Assembly (NCBI GenBank): GCA_027946365.1
Contig: JAPEUQ010000005.1
Coordinates: forward strand, 1,550,001-1,614,000
Direction of reading: 5' to 3'
From: Kalmusia sp. IMI 367209
Taxonomy: Eukaryota > Ascomycota > Dothideomycetes > Pleosporales > Didymosphaeriaceae
Length of the DNA stretch: 64,000 nucleotides
Shown: piece by piece, positions 55,195-64,000 of the stretch
Layout: each line of letters begins with the position of its first letter
Position numbering within the stretch: position 1 is the first letter of the stretch
Made by a program: the position numbers and the translations under genes
Notes under the pieces: generated by a model
Database searches by the model: none
What the model was told of the DNA's origin: nothing
The model's input: the letters and a program-made list of their open reading frames with translations, nothing else

Positions 55195-56007
55195 TCATTC
55201 CCGTGACGCTTCCATGTTCTTCAACCAACTACCCAGAGTCTCATTAAACTCATCAGCCTTTGCATGATGTGGCCAATGCCCCACACCTCCCATCACAACC
55301 ACCTTATCGCCCTCCCTCATCCCCAGCCCCTTCTCTTTCTCTGCATCTTCCTCGCTAGAATAAACTACTAAGCGTGGCACTTTACTCTCTTTCCTTAGCC
55401 TAAGATGCTCTGCCATCGACATCCCTGTATGCTCCTCTTGTGTCCCTTCTGCTAATTGCCGGATGACATACGTCGGTGTCTCTTCTACGCGCCTCAGGTA
55501 CCACGTCTTCATCCACTCCGGTATGCTGTCCCCATACAAATTCGGGAAGAATTGCAAGGTCACCCCCAATACATCTCCACCCGTTGCCTCAAACGCACCG
55601 CTCATGATCTTGACCATTCCTTCCACGGTCCAGTAGAAAGGGTCCACGAGGACGAATGCTCTGATTAAATCTTTTTGCGTCACGCTCAGGAAAGATGCGA
55701 GCAGACCGCCCAGGGAATGTCCAACCATGACCACGTCCTTGTCATACTGGAGATGGTGCAGCAGTGCCACGATGTCTGAGGCATAATCTTTGATTCTGTA
55801 CTGGATGTCGGTAGGAGCGCTGGATTGACCGTGACCACGGTGATCGAAAGCAATGACGCGGTAGGTTTGAGAGAGAAGTGGAATGTGGAAATCCCAGTCG
55901 TGCGAGTTGCAGCACCAGCCATGGACGAGGATAAGGGGCGGGGCGGTATCTGGGCCGTGGAGGGTATAGAAGAGTGAAAGCGAAGGCGTTGGGTTGAAGA
56001 AAGGCAT
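55195..56007 (-). CDS. Alpha/beta hydrolase
   Basis: A single exon of 270 residues starting at ATG 56007; the five codons upstream (to 56022) open only with GTG, so they are excluded. The alpha/beta hydrolase fold is complete: oxyanion HGWCCNSHDWDFH, then VIAFDHRGHGQSS, nucleophile Ser in MVGHSLGG (about residue 96), an acidic residue in the strand before EEDAEKE, and the catalytic His in GGVGHWPHH near the end. Enzymes of this type hydrolyse esters, lactones, epoxides or halides; the subtype cannot be fixed. A minus-strand TATAAAC at 56081-56087 supports the start. Confidence 0.87.
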   Translation of the reverse strand: MPFFNPTPSLSLFYTLHGPDTAPPLILVHGWCCNSHDWDFHIPLLSQTYRVIAFDHRGHGQSSAPTDIQYRIKDYASDIVALLHHLQYDKDVVMVGHSLGGLLASFLSVTQKDLIRAFVLVDPFYWTVEGMVKIMSGAFEATGGDVLGVTLQFFPNLYGDSIPEWMKTWYLRRVEETPTYVIRQLAEGTQEEHTGMSMAEHLRLRKESKVPRLVVYSSEEDAEKEKGLGMREGDKVVVMGGVGHWPHHAKADEFNETLGSWLKNMEASRE

Positions 56008-56957
56008 TGCGAAAAGAATCACAACGGCGCTGCTCGACAGACAAGTTGTCGAATACCAAGTGACTGAAGGGTTAGAAGACGTTTATATGCACTGTATCTT
56101 GCGATTAGGCGAGATTGTCTTCGAACAGATGTGCACCATTAGTTGTATCAGACAAAAGCCATGTTTGGATCCTTCGCAGGCCGATGCCACGTGTATCAGG
56201 GTATATAAGCACTGCCAGGCATCAGGGCAGGACAAATAAGGTTATTGTTTGACGAAAAACACTGCAGGGGCAAGGAAAAAACAAAGGACTGGATGCCTTT
56301 TCCAACCATTCATAGTAAGGTTAGTAGAATTTAACACCTTCAGTTAAGTGTACGTGTAATCCCTGTTAATGAACTAGAGGGACAGCGAGAGGCCCCGAAG
56401 AGGCTTAACAATTGGTTTCCTAATAGGTGATAGCTCCCGTCTAAGCTTATGGCAGGGTTGCACGGCTTCCTTGATCCGGGAATATAGCGGGTCTTACTCT
56501 CGTATGTACCTCGCTAACCTCCATGACCAATGCCTCCTGCCGCCATAGGGTACAGTATATGAGGTTCTTTGGGCACTTGCTTTAATGGCGAAAGTTCCGT
56601 TCAGAAAAAGTGTCGAAGTTTCAAAATAGTATCACAAGTGAAGGCAAGAAATGTAGGAAGTGGCGTGTGACGTTGTTCCGTTGGTAGTGCCAGCGTGCAC
56701 ATCAGGGAGGTGTGATGGACAAAGGACACGACCACGCCTCCCACAACTAGCATTCAAACTCTGCACCATAGAGGATGCACATAATTCACGATACAATCGT
56801 CCCTTCTGCTGCATTCCATCAACCAGATAAACTGCTCAAGGATGCGACAGCTAATACGCAGCACTAATCCAATAGCATACAACGGCTCTACATCAACATT
56901 CACGATTTCCACGTTGTCACCATCATCCTTTCAATATTCGCACTCCATCTTTCAATC
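56008..56957. other. Intergenic, no gene seen
   Basis: Contains the hydrolase TATA box (56081-56087). A plus-strand TATATAAG lies near 56200, with no gene placed to use it. Nothing else recognised. Confidence 0.4.
56081..56087 (-). promoter_or_regulatory. TATA box of the alpha/beta hydrolase gene
   Basis: TATAAAC on the minus strand, 74 bases upstream of the ATG at 56007. Confidence 0.45.
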
Positions 56958-57401
56958 ATGGAGACTCAGGACACAGAATCAAACTCCGTCAAGGCCACCA
57001 TGCAAGCTTGCACGACTCCACCGCCACACCCACTAGTCAAAGCCAACGAAAACATCCGCATCTCCATATCTACCACCGTCGACTCACCGCGCGAATCCCC
57101 TCGAAAGGCCATGGTCAGGTTCCTCCTTAATAAGCACAAGAAAAGTAGCGTACCGACGAGCAGCGGCAAGACGACGCCTGAGAAAGACAAGCACAAAATC
57201 GACCCTACTGATGGGAAAACCAAGGGTTGCGACCGCACGAGAACGTTTGAGAGTTTTATCGATAGCGGAAAGTTAGGAGAAGCGGGCGAGACGGAGGCGA
57301 TTTCGCATATGGTGGATGTGATGAAGAGATTAAAGAAGATTTTTGGAAAGGGGAGGGCGAAGGGGAAGGGCATCGTTAATGGTACGAGTGGGAGACGATG
57401 A
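56958..57401 (+). CDS. Small basic hypothetical protein
   Basis: A single exon of 147 residues that I do not recognise. The N-terminal half is serine/threonine/proline-rich (TTVDSPRESPRKAM), the centre is strongly basic (NKHKKSS, EKDKHKI), and a short helix-forming segment follows (FESFIDSGKLGEAGETEAIS, HMVDVMKRLKKIFGKGRAKG). No signal peptide, membrane helix or known domain is visible. A basic, phosphorylation-rich composition suggests nuclear or RNA association, but this is weak. The upstream ATG context and codon use look coding, though it could be a spurious frame. Confidence 0.45.
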   Translation: METQDTESNSVKATMQACTTPPPHPLVKANENIRISISTTVDSPRESPRKAMVRFLLNKHKKSSVPTSSGKTTPEKDKHKIDPTDGKTKGCDRTRTFESFIDSGKLGEAGETEAISHMVDVMKRLKKIFGKGRAKGKGIVNGTSGRR

Positions 57402-57978
57402 TGAGCTGGGAGTGTTAATGTGGGTTAAGCTGATATGTAGGGGTACGTGGGAAAGCGACGAATAAGGGCGAGCTGTAGCTGGGATTGAGGTGATTGTAGT
57501 ATGGTGGATGAAGAGCATGGGAGTGGGTCTTTTGATGGCTACTTTGCGTTGGTCCTCGGGTGTCCTCTTTTTACATCACCGTAGCATGATTCTACACTAC
57601 TCGCGTTCTAGGGACCAAGCCTTTATAGGTTGGGATGACACTGCCTGTCTTGGTGTTTTGTACCGCTTTTCTGTATATATACCCCGGCCAATGTTCATTG
57701 ATGATGACGCTTTGTAAAATATCCACTTGTAGCTCTCGAGCATTATATTTCTGGCGTTATGTTTGCTGAAGTGACTCACTCCCAAGTAGATAGTGTTTGC
57801 GGATCGTGGATTTGCGACTTTCACGTTGATTTTTCAATATTACGATAGCATCGTGTGTATAAAGTCCTTCGAATGAACCTATCGAAGCCTTTTAGCATAA
57901 CCTCCTTAATGCATGCAAGGGACGATCCGCAGTGAGAGGCATTTTGAATCTTTTTACTGACGTTGCATGCATGGGACT

Positions 57979-58012
57979 GGACGAATAAGGTCAGCACTGA
58001 CGAGTAAGGTCA
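57979..58012 (+). repeat. Imperfect direct repeat, about 18-base period
   Basis: GACGAATAAGGTCA and GACGAGTAAGGTCA lie next to each other, differing at one base. Confidence 0.5.
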
Positions 58013-58051
58013 TGCAAGAGTGTCTCAACGAGGAATGGTTGTCCGATGTCA

Positions 58052-58486
58052 GCACTGCAATCTTTAGCCCCGCAGAGCTGTTCAGCCAAGCTTCCGGTGA
58101 ACATGCTAGGTGAACATGGCCGTATAAGGCTTACTAGGTACCGTAGATTAGCTCAAGGACCCCTGCTTAGCTCCCATTGTACCTTTGTTAGGCTGCATTT
58201 ATTCGTTGATTGCCGAGCTGGATCCTAGGGACATCAAAGCCCAAGAAGGCGGAAGCCCAAGGAATTGGAAGCCCAAGGAATTGGAAGATGCACTGCAATC
58301 TCTAGCGCCGAAGAGAGCTGTCTAGCCAAGCTTTCCGGTGAACGAACTTCTAAGGAATCGGCACCGAAACCAACACGTCCATGCGCCCGGCCCGGCTTAC
58401 GCGAACGTTACGGTAAGCACTTCAATCGTAAGCACTGCAATCTTTAGCCCCGCTGAGTTCTTCAGTTGAGCCGCCGGTGCGCCATC
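58052..58486 (+). repeat. Three diverged copies of a 40-50 base unit
   Basis: Copies begin at about 58052, 58290 and 58432 with GCACTGCAATCT followed by TAGC.CCG and GAG, then a variable CAAGCTTCCGGTG-like end. The irregular spacing (about 240 and 140 bases) suggests dispersed fragments of a decayed element rather than a simple tandem array. Confidence 0.55.
58237..58288 (+). repeat. Short tandem repeat, 16-base unit
   Basis: GGAATTGGAAGCCCAA is present about twice in tandem, with a more diverged copy (AGAAGGCGGAAGCCCAA) before it. Confidence 0.55.
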
Positions 58487-58779
58487 GTGGCTTAGTCTAT
58501 GTACCAGTGCATCTCAACATCCGACGTCGTAAGAAGCTTCAGCTAAGTCTGCGACGAGCAAACTAGACACTTGTTGAAGGATTAAAAAGCCTCCCAGGAG
58601 GGGTTGCAGCGTGCTTGTAGCTCTTTTATTGGATAAGACAAGTCTTCTATTCCAGCCTCTATCAAGAACGACCGACTACCTACGCCTACAGATCCAAGCC
58701 TAACACAAAACAAGTCCACGAATACATCATGTACACGGCAAATCGTCCACGTACATGACCGACCTCACAGAAAGCCCCC

Positions 58780-59784
58780 TTACTCATCCTTCACCCCGAC
58801 CATCTCACACGAAACCTCCCAAAGCTTCTTTTCGCTCCGCTCATCATACGCATTCTTCGCAAACCCAGCATCCCAAACCGACGCCCCCTCAGGCGCCTCC
58901 TTCGCAACATCGCAATCCTCAAGATAAACCCCGCCCTTACCCTCGAGCTCCGTCCCCAGCGCAGCCCACACCGTCGTCGCAGCACCCTGCTCAGGACTCT
59001 TCCAAGCCTTCATGAACTCGGCGTCGGCCAGCCACGCGTCGATGGTCTCCTGCGGCAGGAACTGCCCCAGGTTGGTGGCGATGCCGCCGGGCATGACGGA
59101 GAAGGCGTGCAGGCCGCGGGCGGCGTAGCGCCGGTCGAGCTCGTTGGCGAAGAGGATGTTTGCCAGCTTGGACTGCGCGTACGAGACGCGCGGGTCGTAG
59201 GTGCCCTCGAGGTGGATGTTGTCGAAGTGGATGCCTGCTGTGTCGTGGTGGGCTGAGGAGCTCACGGCGACGACGCGCGAGGCGAATTCGGGCGTTGCTG
59301 AGGCGAGGAGCGTGTCTTTGAGGAGCTGGAAGAGGAGGAAGTGCGCGAGGTGGTTGGTGCCGAATTGGGTTTCGAAGCCGTCTGCGGTGCGTCCTTCGGG
59401 CGTCATCATGACGCCTGCGTTGGTGATGAGCAGGTTGAGCTTGGTGCTCTTGCTCAGGAATTCTTTTGCGCCGGCCCGGACGCTGGCGAGCGAGTTGTTG
59501 TCGAGGTGGATGAGGTCGAGTTTCCCGGGTTCGAGCACGTCTTTGAGAGCCTCTTGGGCCTTGGAGATGTTGCGGACTGCGCCGAAGACGTGCACGCCAG
59601 CTGCTTTGAGGGCCTTTGCGGTCTCGATGCCGAGGCCGGAGGAGACGCCTGTGATGAGGGCGACTTTGCCGGTGAGTGTGCCGATGAGGTCGTTGTCCTG
59701 GACGATTTGGAGGGCCGTGGGACGAGCATCGCCGGGTCCTTTGACGTTCTCAGGCTTGTGAGCTTCGGCGTAGCGGGACGACAT
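58780..59784 (-). CDS. Short-chain dehydrogenase, retinol dehydrogenase/WWOX-like
   Basis: A single exon; with the start at ATG 59784 it has 334 residues. The open frame reaches an earlier ATG at 59910, but the TATAAAG at 59921-59927 lies so close that transcription would begin downstream of it. The extra 42 residues also look like leader, while MSSRYAEAHKPENVKGPG begins where relatives begin. The fold marks are KVALITGVSSGLGIETAKAL, HLDNNSLASVRAG, LLITNAGVMM, AVSSSAHH with the catalytic serine, and SYAQSKLANI with Tyr-Lys. This extended SDR group reduces aldehydes and ketones; the substrate is unknown. Third positions are very GC-rich, as in the GH127 gene, and there is no intron. Confidence 0.82.
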   Translation of the reverse strand: MSSRYAEAHKPENVKGPGDARPTALQIVQDNDLIGTLTGKVALITGVSSGLGIETAKALKAAGVHVFGAVRNISKAQEALKDVLEPGKLDLIHLDNNSLASVRAGAKEFLSKSTKLNLLITNAGVMMTPEGRTADGFETQFGTNHLAHFLLFQLLKDTLLASATPEFASRVVAVSSSAHHDTAGIHFDNIHLEGTYDPRVSYAQSKLANILFANELDRRYAARGLHAFSVMPGGIATNLGQFLPQETIDAWLADAEFMKAWKSPEQGAATTVWAALGTELEGKGGVYLEDCDVAKEAPEGASVWDAGFAKNAYDERSEKKLWEVSCEMVGVKDE

Positions 59785-60583
59785 TGCGGAAGTGTTTGTT
59801 GGGGTGTTGGGAGTTGGATTGGGAAGTAAGAGGTTGTTGATGCGATGAGCTAGCTGTAGACTGTTGAGAACTGTTGTGAACTGTTGTGATGATGGTTTAA
59901 TGAGGGGCATCGACGGTACTCTTTATACTCTGGAATTCTAGAGCCTGAATGTCCCCTTGGAGGGGTGGTTGTCCATTGACTACGTCAGGAGGAGTGCGTG
60001 ATACTCCATTTAGTCATAGTAAAGATGGTGAGACGACATCTTCAAGCCCGACTTGAGGGCGTTGAATACTCATCTCCCCGACACGGACGTTCAGTGCCCT
60101 TACATGACGGAGTTCCACTGATTTTTTTTCCGAGCGGTAGACATACTTGGGTGACAGGGCGGCTGGGCTACCGTAGGCTACGTGGTGTAGTAAGAGGGTT
60201 TAACGCTAAGTCCGCACACGTGACCGTAAGACCGCTGGGCCCGGGTTTAGCGATGACCTAACGAGCACCGGCCTTGGACTGCGCCGGGGATGGAATCCCT
60301 CCGGTATGAGTAAACGGGCTCGACCATGTAAGTTTGTGCGGAGAGATTAAGACAAGGGTAGAAGTGAACAAGCTCATCTCAATAAAATGGATTGAATGAC
60401 CACCCAGGTCGAATGCGACACAACAGAAATAATATCTCCAAGCGGTCCGATCCGAAGCCTCGTCGATTAAAAAAGTGTATGGCCCCTCCCCAAATGCCGG
60501 TACCTACCCAATGCCTCATAGCTCTTGCAGGGCCTCTCTTGAAGAGGTCGTGCTCCTGGTATCATGTAAAATAAGATGTGCGA
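59785..60583. other. Intergenic; SDR promoter and coiled-coil gene 3' flank
   Basis: Contains the SDR TATA box at 59921-59927. No gene, tRNA or repeat is visible in the rest. Confidence 0.4.
59921..59927 (-). promoter_or_regulatory. TATA box that decides the SDR start
   Basis: TATAAAG on the minus strand. It sits only 11 bases upstream of the first possible ATG (59910), so transcripts should start downstream of it and use the ATG at 59784. Confidence 0.5.
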
Positions 60584-61206
60584 TCATGCGTTCTCTCCGT
60601 CGTCGGTCCGGGCTGTGGGTGGCCGGTCTACGAAAACGTATTCAGTGCTGTTGTCAGAAGAGGTGGACTCTGACAACGCACCTGGCATGTTCTGTCTTTG
60701 GCGCGGAGCCATGTTCTCCTTGCTGCGCACTGGTAGAGGGCTTCCGCCCGCCTCTGGATGGGCCTTGTCGTGGGCCGAGAAGGCTCCCTCGACGGGTGTA
60801 CGGCGCTGGCTGTCTTTCCGGCGCGGTGGGGAGCTGCGTGCCTGCTGGAGGCGCTCTTCGGTCTCGCGGAGCTTGGCTTCCAGCGCCTCGAGCTCCTGGG
60901 TGTGCGTGGTCACGGCTTGCTTCCTAGGTAGCACATGTTAGGGGCGATGCGAAGGGATGGCGCAGGAGACGCACTTCTGGTGCACCGTCTTGTCGAGCAT
61001 GTCAATGCCGCCGTCGAGCCGGAAGAGGTCATCGAGCTCTGACATGAAGTTGAGGGCCACGGTGCTGCAAGCGTCCTGTCAGTGGGGAGCTTGCGACGGC
61101 TTTGGTGTTAGCGCGGGAGCTCTTACGACTGAGGGCGGCGGTTTGGCTTCCATCCGCGGTCAGGGTCCTCTACGGCGACCTGCGGGGATGCGGATGCGGA
61201 CGACAT
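60584..61206 (-). CDS. Short coiled-coil protein of unknown function
   Basis: Exons 61127-61206, 60975-61064 and 60584-60923 give 169 residues, and only splicing joins the motifs. After a short serine-rich start (MSSASASPQVAVEDPD), the middle reads STVALNFMSELDDLFRLDGG, then IDMLDKTVHQKKQAVTTHTQ and ELEALEAKLRETEERLQQAR. This is one amphipathic helix followed by a leucine-heptad coiled coil (about residues 30-95). The last 70 residues are disordered and basic/proline-rich (SSPPRRKDSQRR) with an acidic end. It has the size and layout of small kinetochore (DASH-type) or similar complex subunits, but I do not recognise the family. The short introns and consistent phases support the model. It shares an 833-base divergent region with the next gene. 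Confidence 0.6.
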
Positions 61207-62039
61207 GGCGAGGACGGGGGGGAAGGGGGCAGCGTGTTGGTGATGGGATAGGGAGAGGGACAACAGCAAGCTCAAGGTGGGCTGGACGGGTTGTGAAGGC
61301 AGATGCGATGTGATGCGATGCGATGCGATGCTTTGCGGCGCAGGTTGTTGACGCAGGATGCAGGTCGACGCAAACAGCTCTTTGGCTAGGGGCGTTTCAA
61401 GATGATGGCATGGCGGGTGTGTGGGCGGGGAATGGGCATGATATGGGACCCTTTGATGAAGCCTGGCGCTGGGTTGGGGGCAGTAATATTAGCAAAAAAG
61501 GAGGCTGCAGCTCTCTCCATTCCCGTTGGGTGCAAGCAAGCAGTCGATCGCAGAGAGTGGAGAGAGGGAGGCAGCAGGGACCGCCGTGCTGTGTGCCATG
61601 GCATGGCCATGACGGTGTACCTGGCGAGGTCTGTCGCCCACGACGCCCTCTCCTCGGCGCTCTCCCTCATCTCTGATGCGCCCCTACGTATTCCCCTCCC
61701 AGCATCCCAGCATCCCAGCATTTGCCCCGGAGCCCTCGTGAGATGCAAAGCATAGCGCGCGCCGGCCGTCGCCCATGTCCTGGGCCGCGCGCCCGCGTAA
61801 CCCAGCAAAGGCCGCACGTGCCCGGTCCGGGCGTTGCGCGCGTCGGCCGGGGCCTGATTCGCTGGGCGTGGCGCCTCCGAGTGATTGCAGCCCATCCCGC
61901 TGCAGAAACATCGAGAGACGCACCACGACGCCCGCCCAAAAAATTCCATCGAACCGCCGCGGCCTCCATCGCCCAGAGCCGCTCCCCGAGCCCGCGCCAT
62001 CTCCCGCGACACCCTGCCATGCCCACGCGCCCATCGTGA
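61207..62039. promoter_or_regulatory. Divergent GC-rich promoter region with GATGC repeat
   Basis: No coding gene is supported. A microsatellite of the pentamer GATGC lies at 61301-61331. CAGCATCCCAG is repeated near 61702-61721. A strongly GC-rich part from 61740 to 62030 precedes the plus-strand start. Confidence 0.4.
61301..61331 (+). repeat. GATGC pentanucleotide microsatellite
   Basis: About six imperfect tandem copies of GATGC/GATGT. Confidence 0.7.
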
Positions 62040-64000
62040 ATGCGCTCGCCGTCGCTGTGGCTCCCCTTCCCAAGAAGTCCGCCCGTCGCCCGCGTGCCCC
62101 AGACGCCGTCCAGTGGTACCGGGGGATGAATACTAGCCTGACCGCCTACACCCACCTCGAGTCGCTGCTTCTGTTCCAGTCGCTCCATGCATACGGCGTA
62201 GGCCCCCAGGTCTTCAGCAGGATCTCGGAGCTGCTGAAGACCAACCCGCACATCACTGCCGACAAGCGCTTCCAGAGCGGCCGTCTCAGTCCGGATGCCT
62301 TGCGCAACTTCTACCTGCACATCTTGAAGGAGGAGCTCAGGAGCGAGCAGGCCCAGCCCGATGGCGACGCTCCCAACGGCGACGCAAAGCCCTCGCGCAA
62401 GAGGAAGGCCCCCAGCCCGAGTCTGCCCACCGTGCAAGAGTCGCTGCAGCACCAGCACCTCATCCCGAAGCTGGTCAACAAGCTGTACGCCCACTACCGC
62501 CAAGCCGTCACCGACCAGATCAGGCAAGACGAGGAGCGCTACGAACGATTGCAACGGGAGCTCCAGGGCATCGAGCGGGGCGATTGGGACGACCAGTTGA
62601 GAGAGAGAGCGAACCAGAGGTCTGCGTCGCGGAGTCCCACCCTCCCCAGGAAGCCGCCGCTACTTTCCCAGCAGACTCCGCCGTCGAAGCCGGGTGCATT
62701 TCCTCTGCCATCAGAGGCAAATCGCGTCGATGGGCCGCCAACCCTTGCGCCCGCGCCAGGCGGCGCTTTCCATCCCAATCTTGCGCCTGCCAAAACTCCG
62801 CTCTCACAGAACGGTCAGGGTCCAGTAAAGGCCGGCCCGTCTCCTTCGCCACGGAAGACGAAGATACCTGCAGACCAGCAAGGAGCTCCGTCGACGCCTG
62901 CGTCACAGGCTGAACTGGACCACGCCCCACAGCCTCCACAGACACCTCGATCGGCAGCATCTCATCCTGCGCAACAGGGTCATCCACCTCCAAATGCGCC
63001 ATACACGGGGCCTTCTCTGGCAAACCAACAGCCGTATCAACAGGCGCACCCTTCAACCCCAGGCTCTCAGATTGTGCCAGTTCCAGGGAGCCAGCATCCT
63101 TCCCACAAGGGCTACCCGCCGCATCTCCAAACAGCTTCAGCACAGCTGCATGGGGCTAAAGGTATGCCGCAACTTGCGCCGAACCTCGAAGCTAAGCCGC
63201 CACATGATTCTCCTTCGAGTCGTCAACGATTGTCGGGGCCGCATCAACCAAGCCCGCTGTCTCCCAGCATTCAAACGCCCCAACAGCAAAAGGGCTTTGT
63301 GCCTATTGCTGGGCAGCCACCCTACGTACCCCAGCATCAACAAGCAGGCCAGCCCCCGCCCCAAGTTGGTTTCATGCTTCCTCCCTTCCAGGTCGCACCA
63401 CAGGATCCTTCACGAGCCTTGCCGCAAGCCACCAATGTTCCCCAACAGCATCAGATCTCTACTCCTGTGAATGGCCGACAGCCCTCCTCCAAGGGCACGC
63501 CGCATACTGGTAGAAATGGAGTCCCTCCGATCCATGCTCTGAATGCTCAAGCAACCAGTTTCTCGTCTCCCTTGGGTATACGTGCTATCCTAAGCGCCTT
63601 ATCGACTCCCACATCACCCAAGACTGTGTGGAAGGCTTCCGCTCGGAGCTTAGGGGGTACACCAGTCCCGCGTCCCGATATCAGTCCTATCGATGACATC
63701 GAGTCCTTTCAAAAGCAAGAAGAGAGTCCCCCAAAGACGAAGACGACGCGGAAATCAAGGGCGAAAGGCAAAGCGAAGCAGAAAGAGCCGGAACCGGAAC
63801 CCCAGATCGAGTCCGACCAGCAGACCGAGGAGACGGTTCCGGAAATGGAGACTAGACAGGGGCGGTCACGACGAAAAGCTCCCATCAAAAGAGGCAGACC
63901 AGGCAGCATTGCTTCTTCACAAGCAGGCACATCCGTACGAGGCCGCAGCAGGAGCCATTCGATACTTTCTCATACGGAGACCATCGCGGCTGATAGCGAA
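62040..64000 (+). CDS. Large Pro/Gln-rich nuclear-type protein, Bdc1/Brd8-like N-terminus (partial)
   Basis: The frame opens at ATG 62040, directly after an in-frame TGA, and stays open to the window edge, giving 653 residues and a truncated end. The N-terminal 190 residues are conserved-looking: YTHLESLLLFQSLHAYGVGP, QVFSRISELLKTNP, LSPDALRNFYLHILKEEL, then a KRKAPSPSLPTVQE linker and LIPKLVNKLYAHYRQAVTDQ with RYERLQRELQGIERGDWDD. This order is found in fungal bromodomain proteins of the NuA4/SWR1 type (Bdc1/Brd8-like), which usually have a bromodomain further on, beyond this window. From about residue 210 the protein is disordered Pro/Gln/Ser-rich. Near the end KRGRPGS is an AT-hook-like motif, next to basic KSRAKGKAKQK. 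A nuclear chromatin role is inferred; the bromodomain is not seen. Confidence 0.75.

Larger units (their letters stand above)
57402..58779. other. Intergenic with degenerate repeats
   Basis: No gene is supported. The right half, from about 57970 to 58490, contains several imperfect short repeats listed separately. The left part is unique AT-rich sequence. Confidence 0.45.

Noticed and set aside
59785..59910. N-terminal extension of the minus-strand SDR to the first ATG
   Set aside because: The TATA box is only 11 bases upstream of that ATG, so it should lie outside or at the edge of the transcript; family starts match the ATG at 59784.
61667..62554. Minus-strand open frame of 295 codons
   Set aside because: Antisense shadow of the GC-rich start of the Pro/Gln-rich gene; no motif and no plausible start context.
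1..64000. tRNA, rRNA, CRISPR arrays and transposon ends
   Set aside because: I saw no convincing TPsiC-like loop, no rRNA, no regular spacer-repeat array and no terminal inverted repeats with target duplications; a covariance-model search would settle the RNAs.

Overview
The window is nuclear DNA of a filamentous ascomycete (Pezizomycotina). Most genes are broken by short introns of about 45-60 bases with GT..AG ends. Proteins match fungal families: GMC oxidoreductase, CYP505 P450-reductase fusion, HET domain, Get2, mitochondrial Mrp49 and DUF3632. There are no operons, ribosome binding sites, tRNA, rRNA or CRISPR that I could recognise. The class is uncertain; Dothideomycetes would fit, but that is a guess.

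Layout. 0-10 kb: a secreted GMC oxidoreductase, an F-box-like gene facing a 2EXR-type gene, then a seven-exon membrane P450. 11-15.6 kb: a convergent pair of secreted glycosidases, GH92 (alpha-mannosidase family) and an intronless, GC-rich GH127/DUF1680 (beta-L-arabinofuranosidase family). 16.6-24.5 kb: an RBR ubiquitin ligase with a very acidic tail, a secreted cysteine-rich beta/gamma-crystallin-like protein, a gene-poor AT-rich stretch holding a decayed gene relic, and a secreted LPMO-like protein. 26-35 kb is mostly housekeeping: a type I membrane protein resembling Psg1, a thioredoxin-like membrane protein, Mrp49, Get2, and a lysine 2,3-aminomutase-type radical SAM enzyme with a GC-AG intron. 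35-39 kb is gene-poor and carries a broken HET-domain gene. 39.5-47.4 kb is a run of redox genes: AYR1-like SDR, methyltransferase, carbonyl reductase-like SDR, and a CYP505 fusion carrying a one-base frameshift. 47.5-52.8 kb holds a divergent pair: a gasdermin-like candidate and a CHAT caspase-like protease. 54-64 kb: DUF3632 protein, alpha/beta hydrolase, small basic protein, degenerate repeats, a GC-rich SDR, a coiled-coil protein, and the start of a long proline/glutamine-rich nuclear-type protein cut by the window edge.

How they may work together. The most interesting unit is the CHAT protease beside the putative gasdermin-like protein. Neighbouring protease and gasdermin genes are a known arrangement for fungal regulated cell death, in which the protease cuts an inhibitory tail off the pore former. 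The gasdermin assignment here rests on motif pattern and gene neighbourhood, not on an alignment. The HET pseudogene and the possible STAND-receptor relic suggest the wider region has held other non-self recognition genes. Stops in the HET gene fit CpA to TpA change, the RIP signature. The secreted enzymes (GH92, GH127, LPMO-like, GMC) suggest a plant- or litter-associated lifestyle.

Gene models were spliced by hand. Exon boundaries were chosen so that phases close and family motifs are restored, but none has been checked by transcripts.
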